The notes beneath the pieces are model-generated. The model did no database searches. It saw nothing but the letters and a program-made list of their open reading frames with translations, and was not told the origin of the DNA. From Lentinula raphanica (Eukaryota > Basidiomycota > Agaricomycetes > Agaricales > Omphalotaceae), in assembly GCA_027919835.1 (NCBI GenBank), contig JANVFP010000049.1:124001-188000 (forward strand): 64,000 nucleotides of DNA, given 5' to 3'. Each line of letters begins with the position of its first letter. The first letter of the stretch is position 1. The position numbers and the translations under genes were made by a program. This document shows positions 32,197-44,100 of the stretch, piece by piece.

Positions 32197-35100
32197 ATGC
32201 CTTCCATTCCCCCAGTGCCACTTCATCCGCCAACAGTCATCGAAATGTAAGTAGCTTGACTATCACCAATCGTCGTGCAGATGTGCTGACCAGTGACACA
32301 AGTTACGCCCCATTCGTTGTCGGGACATTCATGAACATCTTCTTATACGGCGTGCGATTAGATTGTTTCTCTAAGCATCATGATCGTGCTAATCTCCTTG
32401 TTCTATGTAGATTGCCGTGAGTCAGGTCAGTTGTAATGGCATCTCGGACAGAAAATGCCACTGATCTGGCGGTCAAAGATGTACACCTATTACCGGAATT
32501 CAAAAAGGTAGGTACACCTAGTCATACTAACGCTCTCACAACAGACCCACTCACCAGATACAGAGATAGACTTGGGTTCAAACTGCTCGTAAGACATTGA
32601 ATTTAGTGTTTGGTAGTATACTGACTTACGATCATGTCAGGTGTTTTACCTCTTTGTTTTCGACACGTTCAACAGTTTCTGCGATATTGGTGTGATATTC
32701 GAACCCCTTTTGCTCAAATTCGGTAAACATTCTCTCTTCATCCTCATCATACGATGTTGCTCAATGGTATTGTGGTCGTGTCGACTACGTCAAGCGTCGA
32801 CCGTTGGTTAGAAGGGATCTGGGAGAATGGAAGGAATCGGAGGTGTTTCGGGAGATAGAGGGTGTGTCAAAGGTTGACAAGTGTAGGAAGCTTCTTCTGT
32901 CGGACGATCGGTATTCTTTATGTTGTGCAATTTCTGACCTTTCTAATATTCTTTTCTTTCTTCTACTTACAGAACCGAAGCCTCGCGAGAGTAGAACGTC
33001 CGGACCGCCACCAGAGACCCCGCCTTGAGCAAGTGGGTTGAGCCTGGGGGAGCTCTTCGTCTCTGGGGGAATACGTCAAGCGGTATCCCGACGTGACACT
33101 CGAGTGGAGCGGAAGTTCGAATCCTTTATTGCGACGATCATTAAAACTTTGTACGTGTTTGCCTAAGTCTTGGACATGGACTATATGTACGCCCGTGTGG
33201 GCTGAAGAATGTATTCCTTTCTGGCTTTGGCCCTTGGACTCAGTCTTTCATTCGTGACTTAAACGGCTCGCAGCAGCCAAATACTTAGGACGAGGCTCGA
33301 AGCAGCCCTACTAGAAGATATTCGAGCGAAGACTCGAACGAAGATAAGCTCTCCCATATAATTATCACACTAACGTACTTTGTAGCTTTACAGCTATTCA
33401 CCGTTCTCGACTCAGCCAACTCGGTTCCATCCTTGGAACACATCATTCGTCTTCAGTGGAGCCCACCGCGAGGGGGCTAGTTTCCCGTAGAACGGTAACG
33501 CGTAACGCTATCATCCTTAACCTAGTTTTCAGATACATCGCTTACGTTCGGGATTTTCAAAACGAGCGTTTTGTACAGTACTGGTTCACGTCAAGATCAG
33601 GATCATCCGAATCGACCTTATCCAACTCAAACTCGAACTCTACAACTTTATCGCATTCTTCTTCCAATATGGCCGACATGCAAAGACCTGCCATTATTAT
33701 CCCTATGCCGGTGCCGGGGATGCCCGACGCTCCCAAGTTCGAAGGTAAAGATGCTCGAGAGTTTCTAGAGCAGATAGAAGCCCACGGAAAGAGAGCCGGA
33801 ATAACGGACAACGACAAGCTCGTGGACTTCATAGTAAGGTATTCCTCACGAAGCATTAAGACTGATATTAGGTTTATTCCGGAATTTGACCCGGACGTAG
33901 AAGACAAAACATGGGAAGCAGCGAAGAAAATGCTTCTACAAATGTTTTCGGCTCAAGAGGAGCCACCCGAAGTTTCTATTAGGGACCTCGAAGACAGCTG
34001 TATCGTCTGGTCGACGGACGAACCGTTTACGAAGAAAACGGATGTGGATCGGTATCAGCGAAAATTCTTTTCTATTGCTGCGCCTTTACTTAAACAAGGA
34101 ATGCTGACGACGAAACTTAAAGGCTATTACTTTCTGCAAGGGCTCCCTAAGAAAGATCAAAAGTATGTGGAGAAGCACCTCCCGGCCGAGAACAAAAAGA
34201 AGGCAAATCCGCCGACGGTCGAGAAGGTAATCAAACTGGTACACCAAAAGATCGACGACAAAGAGTCCATTTTGCACCATAATTGGGACAGCGAGGAAGA
34301 AGACGTGGACGAAATCCGAAACAGACTCAAATCTAGACTCAATAAGCGAGAAGAAGACACGGACGACGAAGGAACGCAAGATCGATGGGCGACAGTGAGA
34401 AGCGAGAAGAATATGGCTGAGAAAAGAGGTAAGAAGGTAAGGATTGAGGACGAAAGAGAAAAAGCTCCTGAATGGCAGGGGAGACAAGCCATGGAAGAGA
34501 TTACTAGACGAATGGACGAGTTGTCTTTGTCGATGGCGCGAATGGCGTCGCAACCCGGACCTAACAGATCGCCTAGACCTGAAGGGGTACGTTTCTGTTT
34601 TGTGTGCGGAGTTCCTCACGTGGATGGGTCTGTACCGGCCAAGTGTCCGGAAATGCCCAACTTGGTGCGTGATAATTTGGTGATATATGATTACATCTCC
34701 AGGAAATACACTCTGCCTAACGGGCAGGATTTGCCGAGAATTCCATTTGGCGTAACCGGTGGAGTAGCGGGGATGCTCAGAGCAGCTGCGAATTCTAACC
34801 CTACTAACGGAATGGATCGAAATCCAATACTTAGCTCTAGCCCAGCGTCGATATCTTATGGCGCGACTAGCGTGTTTGGGAACGATGTTTTCGGCGTGGC
34901 GTCTTTAGATCAGAAAGGTATGGAGGAGGTATTGGAAGGACAGGCCTATCCTTCTCTTCGTTCAGGGAGGGATACGGCTAGGTTCAACCCAGCGAGTCAG
35001 CAAGGTAGGGAGAACCGGAAGCGAAGCGAACGCGACCCCAACCAGTACGAGAAGCCTGGATATCGACCACCCGGAGCCAGAATATTGCCACCCGAACCGA

Positions 35101-38100
35101 CCATAGTGACCGAGAGCCCGACAACGAATGACGAAAGAGGAAAGGAGTCAAGGATCGATATCCCTCCTCCCCAGAATCCTATCAATCGCCCGGAAGGGTG
35201 GAGGAAGTCTCAGCCGTCGATGTCGAAAGGAAAAGAGAGAGAGTTGAAAGACGTGGACATGAAAGATACTAAGGAAGCGGGAGGAAAACATGGACCGGGA
35301 ACAAGTTTCCATTACACGTCTGATTTACAAAAGAGAGCTGATCCTAAGAAAATTCTAGACAAGGTCCTGGACACCGAAATAACACTGTCATTAGCCGACT
35401 TAGTGGGATGCAAGGAGGTATTGGAAGGACAGGCCTATCCTTCTCTTCGTTCAGGGAGGGATACGGCTAGGTTCAACCCAGCGAGTCAGCAAGGTAGGGA
35501 GAACCGGAAGCGAAGCGAACGCGACCCCAACCAGTACGAGAAGCCTGGATATCGACCACCCGGAGCCAGAATATTGCCACCCGAACCGACCATAGTGACC
35601 GAGAGCCCGACAACGAATGACGAAAGAGGAAAGGAGTCAAGGATCGATATCCCTCCTCCCCAGAATCCTATCAATCGCCCGGAAGGGTGGAGGAAGTCTC
35701 AGCCGTCGATGTCGAAAGGAAAAGAGAGAGAGTTGAAAGACGTGGACATGAAAGATACTAAGGAAGCGGGAGGAAAACATGGACCGGGAACAAGTTTCCA
35801 TTACACGTCTGATTTACAAAAGAGAGCTGATCCTAAGAAAATTCTAGACAAGGTCCTGGACACCGAAATAACACTGTCATTAGCCGACTTAGTGGGATGC
35901 AGTCCGGCGTTGCAGAAGATGATATCGGATGTGGCACGAACCCGTAGGGAATACGGGAAGGAGATGGTGAGTGCAATAATTTCTCAGTACGAGGAGGACG
36001 GAGGAGAGGCGATAGTGGACGATGGATACGAATATGAGGAAGGACAGGTGTCTTCCGGTTTATGTGTCGCCGAGGAAGATAGACCAAGGCTTCAGAATTT
36101 TCTTCGCACCTACTCGAGCGCGGTAACACAAAGCACTACCAAGTATTATGCGATGGTTACTGGAGTGTTCGTGGTGACGATAGGAGGAAAACAGTTCAGA
36201 GCTATGATTGATACTGGGTCGGAGCTGAACGTCGGTTCAGAAGACATTCCAGAGAAAACCGGACTTCCGATGGATTTGGAAGGCATGAAGTGGGGCCTGA
36301 AGGGCATCCACGGAGAGCCTGAACAGCTGCGAGGAGTTATCGTTGATCTTCCTATGAGAATAGGCAAATACGAATTCCCTCACCACTTGTTCATTTCGCG
36401 ACATCAAATCAACCCAAATTGGGACATCATTCTCGGACAACCTTTCCTGCAGTGGTATGCGTGCCGAATCGATTACTGGCGCGCAGGGCACATGCAACTT
36501 TTACTTTGGAACGATGGGGACAAAGAGAGGAATCCTCATTTGACGCTAGCCCTTACGGATCCAGACGACCGACGAAACCAGCAATCCATTGGTAGGTCCA
36601 GAGGACCTTCGCGATCGAAAGAAGCCAGTTCGAACGGAAGATACGAAGAAGCAAAAGGATCGAGCTTGTACGCAAGGCAGTACGACGAAGAAGAGGTAGA
36701 CGGGTACGAGGGTTTTTGAAGAAGACGACGCGTCCGGTCTTCCATGCGTCGTCGACGTCCGCAACTATCGGAAGATCACTAGAAGCCTTATTAGGCAACG
36801 ATGAGTACAAAGATTTTGACTCCTTATTTGAAGCTAACCCCTCATCTCACTTTGACCGATGCTTACGACAGTACGCGTTGGCGTCTGGAAATTACATGAC
36901 CGTTAATACAGATTCGATATGGACCGCAAGAGCATTCCCTGAATTCGGGAACGCGTTAGAACAGATCAAAGAGACGGGAGCGGTAGGGAATACTAACCTC
37001 CCAGGACAGAAGCCGAGATCAAAATACAAACCGGTGCACAGGAAATATCGTCCTGTTCCAACTTACTTCCCAGACCCGGTCGCACAACAGTTCAAGCCCA
37101 TACCCAAAACAGCGCCTTTGATATTACCGGAAAATCCGCCAGAATGGGAAGAATTCGACTACGCCGAAGGGAGGATGACGAAAGAACATTTAGAAGAGAT
37201 GTTGGGAAGGATAGAGGATGGGATTCTGACGAAGAAGGAGATAGACCTCATAGCGTGGGTATTGAAGAAGAGGGAAATGGCCTTTGCATGGGAGCAGGCC
37301 GAACGAGGTTCGTTTTCGCGAGAATATTTTCCTGACTATGCCATCCCTACAATAGAACATACGCCGTGGCAACGGGCGCCGATACCCATCCCGAGAGCCA
37401 TTAAGGAAGAGGTAGTCGAAGAAATCTTGAAGGCAGAGAAGATAGGGAAGTTCGAGCCGACAACCTCGAGTTATAGGTCGGCTATGTTTGCTGTGAAGAA
37501 AAAGAAAGGTGTGAGACTAGTTATCAATTTAGAGGAGCTGAATTCCGTCACCATTCAGGACGCGAGTCTCCCACCGAACGTTAACGAGTTTGCGGAAAGC
37601 TATATTGGACATGCCCTATATGGCTTGTTTGATCTGTTCTCGGGTTTCGACGCTCGGTGGATAGACGAGAAGTCACGTCCAATGTTCGCATTCACATCAC
37701 CTGTCGGAGCTCGACAACAAGCGACGATGGTAATGGGGTTCACTAACGCCATCCAGGACTTCCAACGATGCACAAATCACTCTATAGAACAGGTGCGAGA
37801 CTTCTCTAGCGTTTTTATTGACGATTGCGGGTTAAAGGGGCCGACGACGCGATACGACGAGGAAGAAATCTGTCCGGGAATCCAAAAATTCGTATGGGAA
37901 TATGTCGAGCGAATGGATTTACTACTAGGGACTATGATCGAGGCCGGAATCACAGCCTCAGGTTCGAAAGCAATTGTGGCAGCGGTAAGGTTGAAGATAG
38001 TGGGGACGGTGGTGGCACTGGAGGGATGGATAATGGAACCCTCGATGGTAACCAAAATCGTAACCTGGCCGATTCCGCAGAGTATAACGGAGGTAAGAGG

Positions 38101-41100
38101 TTTTTTGGGAGTGGCCGGAGTTGGGAGAAGATGGATACAGAAATTCTCGATTGTTGCGAAACCATTGACCATCCTATTGAGGGACTTGACAGAACGAGAA
38201 TTCGAGTTCACAGGTGAAGCTCTGGAAGCCTTCGACGAGCTAAAGCATCGGATATCGAGGGCACCTGTCATCATCGCAATCGACTACGAAGCGGCTATAA
38301 AGGTAACGAGAAAGCCAAGGGATTCAGACGAAGGTTTGGTCGTTGTAGCGGTGGATGGATGTTTTTCGGGAGCAGGATGGAGCCTATACCAGGTGCGAGA
38401 CAAGCTCAAAAGACCTGCAGGGTTTGGATCGTGTACCTTCAATGAGAGGGAACAGAATTACGGCCAACCCAAGTCGGAACTGTATAGTGTTTTTCGAGCC
38501 TTCAAGGAACTCCGACATCGAATATGGGGAATCCTCTTTCGACTGGATCACGACGCGATATCGTTGGCGCAAATGTTGAAGACTCCGGACGATGTGCCCA
38601 ACGCTCCAGTCCTAAGATGGATTACTTGGTGTAAGCTTTTTACTTTTGAGACTAACCACGTACCGGCTGCAGCACACAAGGTCGAAGATGGTTTATCAAG
38701 AAGGCCGGCGGTCAAAGACGAAATCGTGGAGACGGAAGAAGACCAAGAGAAGTTTTTGGAGGGTTACATCGACTCGATAACGTGGGCAAAAGAGCTCGGC
38801 CGTATACAAGACGAAGGTCAAGTGAACCTTCCGTATCTATTTGATATGTTAGCTATCAAGTTTTCTAGCAGGTTCGAAGACTCGTACAGAATGGATCGGC
38901 ACGTTTGTGTCACACAGGTTTCATCGTCGGCGTTAGACTTGACGAAGTACGATGAGAGAGGGGGGAGAGCAGAATCAGTAGGATTGAAGATAGTGAGTTG
39001 TTTTTCAACGTGTCGGCGATGAGAAGTGTGCTGCTGGTTAGTTTGCAGGTGATGAAGGAGTTTGTGCCCAGGAAGGTAATGACGGCTCAGGTGGAAGTTT
39101 GCAAGATGGGAAACGAGGAGGTAAGTTTAGAGGTCCACCGGTATGAGCCGGGAGGTGTGAATGAGCAGGCCTATGTGACGGAGGAAGAGCGAAGAAGGCA
39201 TCAGAAAAGGGAGGACGATGGGAATCTGTATTGGAGGGAGATCCGAAGGTTTTTAGAAACAGGTGAGCTTCCGACTAGGATAGTTACTGACCACGAAAGG
39301 GTTAGGTTTTTCAAGAGGGCTAGAAGGTTTTTCATGAGGGAGGGTAAGATGTGGATGTTGCCAAAAGCGGGGAGTGGACAACTTCCAAGACTAGTGGTAG
39401 AGAGCGAAGATAGAAGAGGAACAATTTTAGCTCAAGCTCACAACGAGGTAGGTCATAGAGGCCGAGACGCGACTTACAAGCAAGTTTCAGATAGGTTCTA
39501 CTGGCCGAATATGTTCGAATCCGTTTCGTACTTCGTGCGGTCGTGTATCGAATGTCAGAAGATGGCAAGAAACATCCCTCTAGTACCACAAGACGTATCG
39601 TGGCAGTCACCCATCCTGAGGCACTTCAATCTAGACAGTATCCACATGCCGGTAGGGACGGGAGGATTTAAGTATATCATTCATGCCGTCGAACCTAATA
39701 TTCTCTGGCCCGAGGCGAAGGCTCTGAAAGTTCTCAACGCTAGCGCGGTAGCCAAATTCATATACGAAAGCATCATATGCAGGTTCGGGTGTGTTCCATT
39801 CATAACCATGGACGCAGGACCGGAATTCCAGAAAGAGGTAAAAGAATTGCTGGCGACTCAATATAGATGTCAAGTGGTGGTGTCTACACCTTATCATCCG
39901 CAGGGAAACGGCGTCGTGGAAAGAGCACATGTTCCATTGGTGGAGGCTTTAGTCAAAGCAGCCGGAGACGCCTTGGGAACGTGGCCTGGTCTGCTCAATA
40001 CCGGATTACTTGCCATCAGAATAACAGTCTCCCGAACTACCGGGTTTTCACCTTACTATCTTCTCTATGGAACTCATCCCGTACTCTCCTTCGACATCGA
40101 AGAAGTAACGTGGCAGATGTTGGACTGGGACAAGGTGAGTTCGACAGTTGACTTATTGGCTACTAGAATTTTACAGTTACAACGACGGGATGCGGGACTA
40201 CGGCTATCCTACGCGAAGGTAAGGTCGTCAAGAAGAAGGGCCATCGAAGATCAGCTGCGACGACACGGGGGAAAGTACGATTTCCACGAGTATGAAGAAG
40301 GGATGTATGTCTGGCTAAGGGAGTCGCAGCTCGAGACGCAGAAAGGTAACAAGGGAGATTGGACTTACTCGGGACCGTTTATCATCCACGAAAGGACCGA
40401 ACAAGGGGCTTATGTGTTGAGGGAGTTGGATGGATCAGTAATGAAGGGACACGTACATGCTCAACGTCTGCGAGTGTTCTTTTTCAGGCCGGACAATCAA
40501 ACGCTACGCTCTAGGATACCGACCCGACCCAAGACCAGACAACCAATAGTGGCCGTAGGAACTACTGAAAATTCTTATACGCTGAGTGCCGTCTCTTCCT
40601 CTTTTGCTTCGTGTGGTTTGGATGACGTGGACCTCGAAGAGATCCGCGTCTACCGAGTCGTTCCTGTAGATACCGCCGCCTAAAGGGCGGGGGTTGACTT
40701 TCTTGGAGACGAAGAATATGGACTTCGAAATTTCCTTTCTGTACTATTGGACGATTTAGTGAATATTCACCCTTTAATTGGACTTTTTTTTTATATATAA
40801 TGCACGCCGACTTTATTTTCATCTTGATATTCAAGCCTTCTACGCTATTGTCATGGCCAAGCCTATTTTCCACTCACCTCTAGAAGCTACGCTAGAACAG
40901 CTGTTCGCGACGCTGGTCCAGATAGTGATACGACGCGACAACGAGATCCGAGGTCAACAAGTTCGAAGAATGACTTTGGAAGAGATCAAGGTGGTGGAAT
41001 ATTTCGCCCACATTCCATGGAACGAGCACGAGCGAGACGAAACAGAAATGGATCGAAGGGCTTGGTGGGAGGCGACAACTTACGCGGCCAAACTACAGCA

Positions 41101-44100
41101 GACCAGGATCAACCTCAGGGAGGCTTCGGAAGATGGAGTAGCTAGGGATAGGGAACAAGTGACCGTTGGGGGTTTCGTACCCTTCGAGTTTTTCCTTCCT
41201 ACAAAAAGCTTCTGGATGGGACCTTACGCTGAGAAGTGGTCTCTTAGGGTGGTCAGGCCCTCGCCGCCAAACCAACTCCATTGGAATAACCCGTTTGATT
41301 TCTCGGACTCAATCAATTACAGCACGCTAATGGAGACTATTCCAGAAACTATTCATCGAGTACCCTTTACGCCATCTGACCGACGAAACCAATTCTTCTC
41401 CAGGAGGCCATTGGACTCCACGACTCGTCGAGACTTCTCGGTTCGATTCCTATACGAGGAGACCGATTACGTCCTCTTGGGAGACGAAGTGCAGCCCATC
41501 CTCTTCTACCATATCATCTTTCGACGGGACATCGACTTCACCTTGGACGAACTGGAATACGAATCCCACGTTGCTTCCATTCGACGTAGCAAAAGCGGAC
41601 CTCGATCGACGCTGTATGCCTTCGACTGGAATCACAACATCGTGGAACACAAAATTCATCACCGTTTCTATCAGCACTGGCTAGACGAAGAAAGGAAGAA
41701 GTGGGTGGTGAGAGAGAGAGGATCTGGGAAGTTTGTGCGAGGAAGGAGGAACGCGATCGAGCAGGAAGCTTTTAAAATGTGGATGTCCAGACAAGAAGAT
41801 ATTCACCCTGCCTGGCAGGGATCCTTGAAAGCTTTCCAGGCTAAGATCGACGAGGCAACGGATGACGAGTGGCAGATGGACAACAAGGAACGCATTCGGC
41901 ACGCATACGAGTATTGGCCGTCCCTCATGAGAGGAGCCTAGGAAAGGAGAGGTCGTGGAGCTAGTATCAGGCAAACGTTGGAGGTTCTTTTCTTGCCGTT
42001 CTTTCATCATCTTGGTGTGTAGACCCCGAGGTCGGTGTCGAAAGTTCCCGCCTCTGTGGTCGTGTCGACTACGTCAAGCGTCGACCGTTGGTTAGAAGGG
42101 ATCTGGGAGAATGGAAGGAATCGGAGGTGTTTCGGGAGATAGAGGGTGTGTCAAAGGTTGACAAGTGTAGGAAGCTTCTTCTGTCGGACGATCGGTATTC
42201 TTTATGTTGTGCAATTTCTGACCTTTCTAATATTCTTTTCTTTCTTCTACTTACAGAACCGAAGCCTCGCGAGAGTAGAACGTCCGGACCGCCACCAGAG
42301 ACCCCGCCTTGAGCAAGTGGGTTGAGCCTGGGGGAGCTCTTCGTCTCTGGGGGAATACGTCAAGCGGTATCCCGACGTGACACTCGAGTGGAGCGGAAGT
42401 TCGAATCCTTTATTGCGACGATCATTAAAACTTTGTACGTGTTTGCCTAAGTCTTGGACATGGACTATATGTACGCCCGTGTGGGCTGAAGAATGTATTC
42501 CTTTCTGGCTTTGGCCCTTGGACTCAGTCTTTCATTCGTGACTTAAACGGCTCGCAGCAGCCAAATACTTAGGACGAGGCTCGAAGCAGCCCTACTAGAA
42601 GATATTCGAGCGAAGACTCGAACGAAGATAAGCTCTCCCATATAATTATCACACTAACGTACTTTGTAGCTTTACAGCTATTCACCGTTCTCGACTCAGC
42701 CAACTCGGTTCCATCCTTGGAACACATCATTCGTCTTCAGTATCCACATGGTTTTGAATAGGAGATCCCAGTATCGTCATCAGTGTTCCTTGGAGTAAGC
42801 GGACCCATCGTGACTTCTCGCAAACCTCATCCAATATCGATTCTGAAAACAATCATTTGTACATTGTAGCTTTACGCCTTGGTATGCACGTTCCCATGGA
42901 GGATCGACTCTTATGCTGATAATGCTCATAGACGGCCCCTCCACTGTAATGTTGAGAACAATTCATTTGTATTTACCGTTTGCTAACAGCAGCATCTTGA
43001 AGACTCTTGTATCGACACCGGTGCAGGTTTTCATGGCTTGGCGTATTCGAAAAATCACGAAGAGGGACTTTCCTGCTGCCTTCATCTGCTTACTGGCGTT
43101 AGCTTCTTTAGGTATACCGTTTTCTCAACATCATTACCACGCTTCTGACTTCCCTGCAGCTGGTAGCATCTGGCTCGCTGTCTCCTTCTCCAACATCCAT
43201 CAATTCGCAGAATTTGTCCATTTCCGGGGACCGCCCACTCTCTGGCTCGTCAGTTCTGCACTCGCCGATATCGTCATTGCAGTTTACCTCATGTATGGCT
43301 TGGTAGGCTGGATTCTATCATCTAGTCGAGAATGTGGCAGGCTCAACGTCTTTGCACAGTGGGAACCCCGGAAGGAAAGAAAGACGATATTCGGCACACG
43401 AAGATGGGGTCCCGCAAGGACTCAGCCGGGCCCAGCTGTAGGTCTCGCAGCGAACGATTGGCAGATCGATCGTGTTGTTCGAGGTATCTATTACATCTTC
43501 AATATCATGAATGAGTTATACGGCTCACGTACTATGTACTATACTTCTCAGCCGGTATAGCGACAGGAACGCTCACTGCCCTGACTGCATTGGTAGATGC
43601 AATAGTATTCTTAAGTAAACCGGTGCGTTTCGTCCTGTGTTGTGTACTATCTTTTCTAACTGACCCATCAAGCACACTACGATGTGAGCAATCCTTTGTA
43701 CATCTTGTTACAAAATGCATCAACAGTATGGCAGCTACTTCGCATGGGACTTGACGCTCTGCAAGCTGTATACGACCACACTTCTCATTTCGTCAGTGAT
43801 ATATCTCTTCGATCCTATCTTAGGCAATGACACTAATCCTCTGATAGGTTCAGCGCGCGCCCTTCATCCAGGGATGCTGAAAGGGATCAAGATTATGAGC
43901 CCAACGCTTTAGGGTTTTCAACGATGTCGCGCCTCGCACACGGTTGTGCACGAAACGCGTCAGCATACCCAATCCACGCGCAGGGTTCCGACCCGGGTGT
44001 GACCCACAAGACCTAAGGTACATGGAGGAGAGGGATTTTTGGGATTAACCCCAGTTGGTGACTCCTTCGGACGATCGAGCTGCCAGAGGCAGTTCTCTTA

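Larger units (their letters stand above)
32771..42739 (+). mobile_element. Full-length Ty3/gypsy LTR retrotransposon (9,969 bp)
   Basis: Two 685-bp LTRs (32771-33455, 42055-42739) read as identical by eye, begin TGTGGTCG and end GTCTTCA. The insertion is flanked by the 4-bp duplication GTAT (32767-32770, 42740-42743). Between them, in order: gag-protease, RT-RNase H, integrase, then an extra ORF. The order protease-RT-RNase H-integrase is that of Ty3/gypsy. No chromodomain is visible. It lies in the same orientation as the host gene, in an intron. LTR identity indicates recent insertion. Confidence 0.95.

Noticed and set aside
32804..33028. 74-residue ORF present in both LTRs
   Set aside because: The two copies are identical only because the LTRs are; no domain, and the position is inside LTR regulatory sequence.
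33100..33135. tRNA-like T-arm (GTTCGAATCC) in the LTR
   Set aside because: The surrounding bases do not form a T stem or acceptor stem, and no A box at a proper distance is convincing.
33456..33668. Upstream extension of gag from a GTG at 33456
   Set aside because: It would start at the LTR border and cover the primer binding site; the first ATG at 33669 is more plausible.
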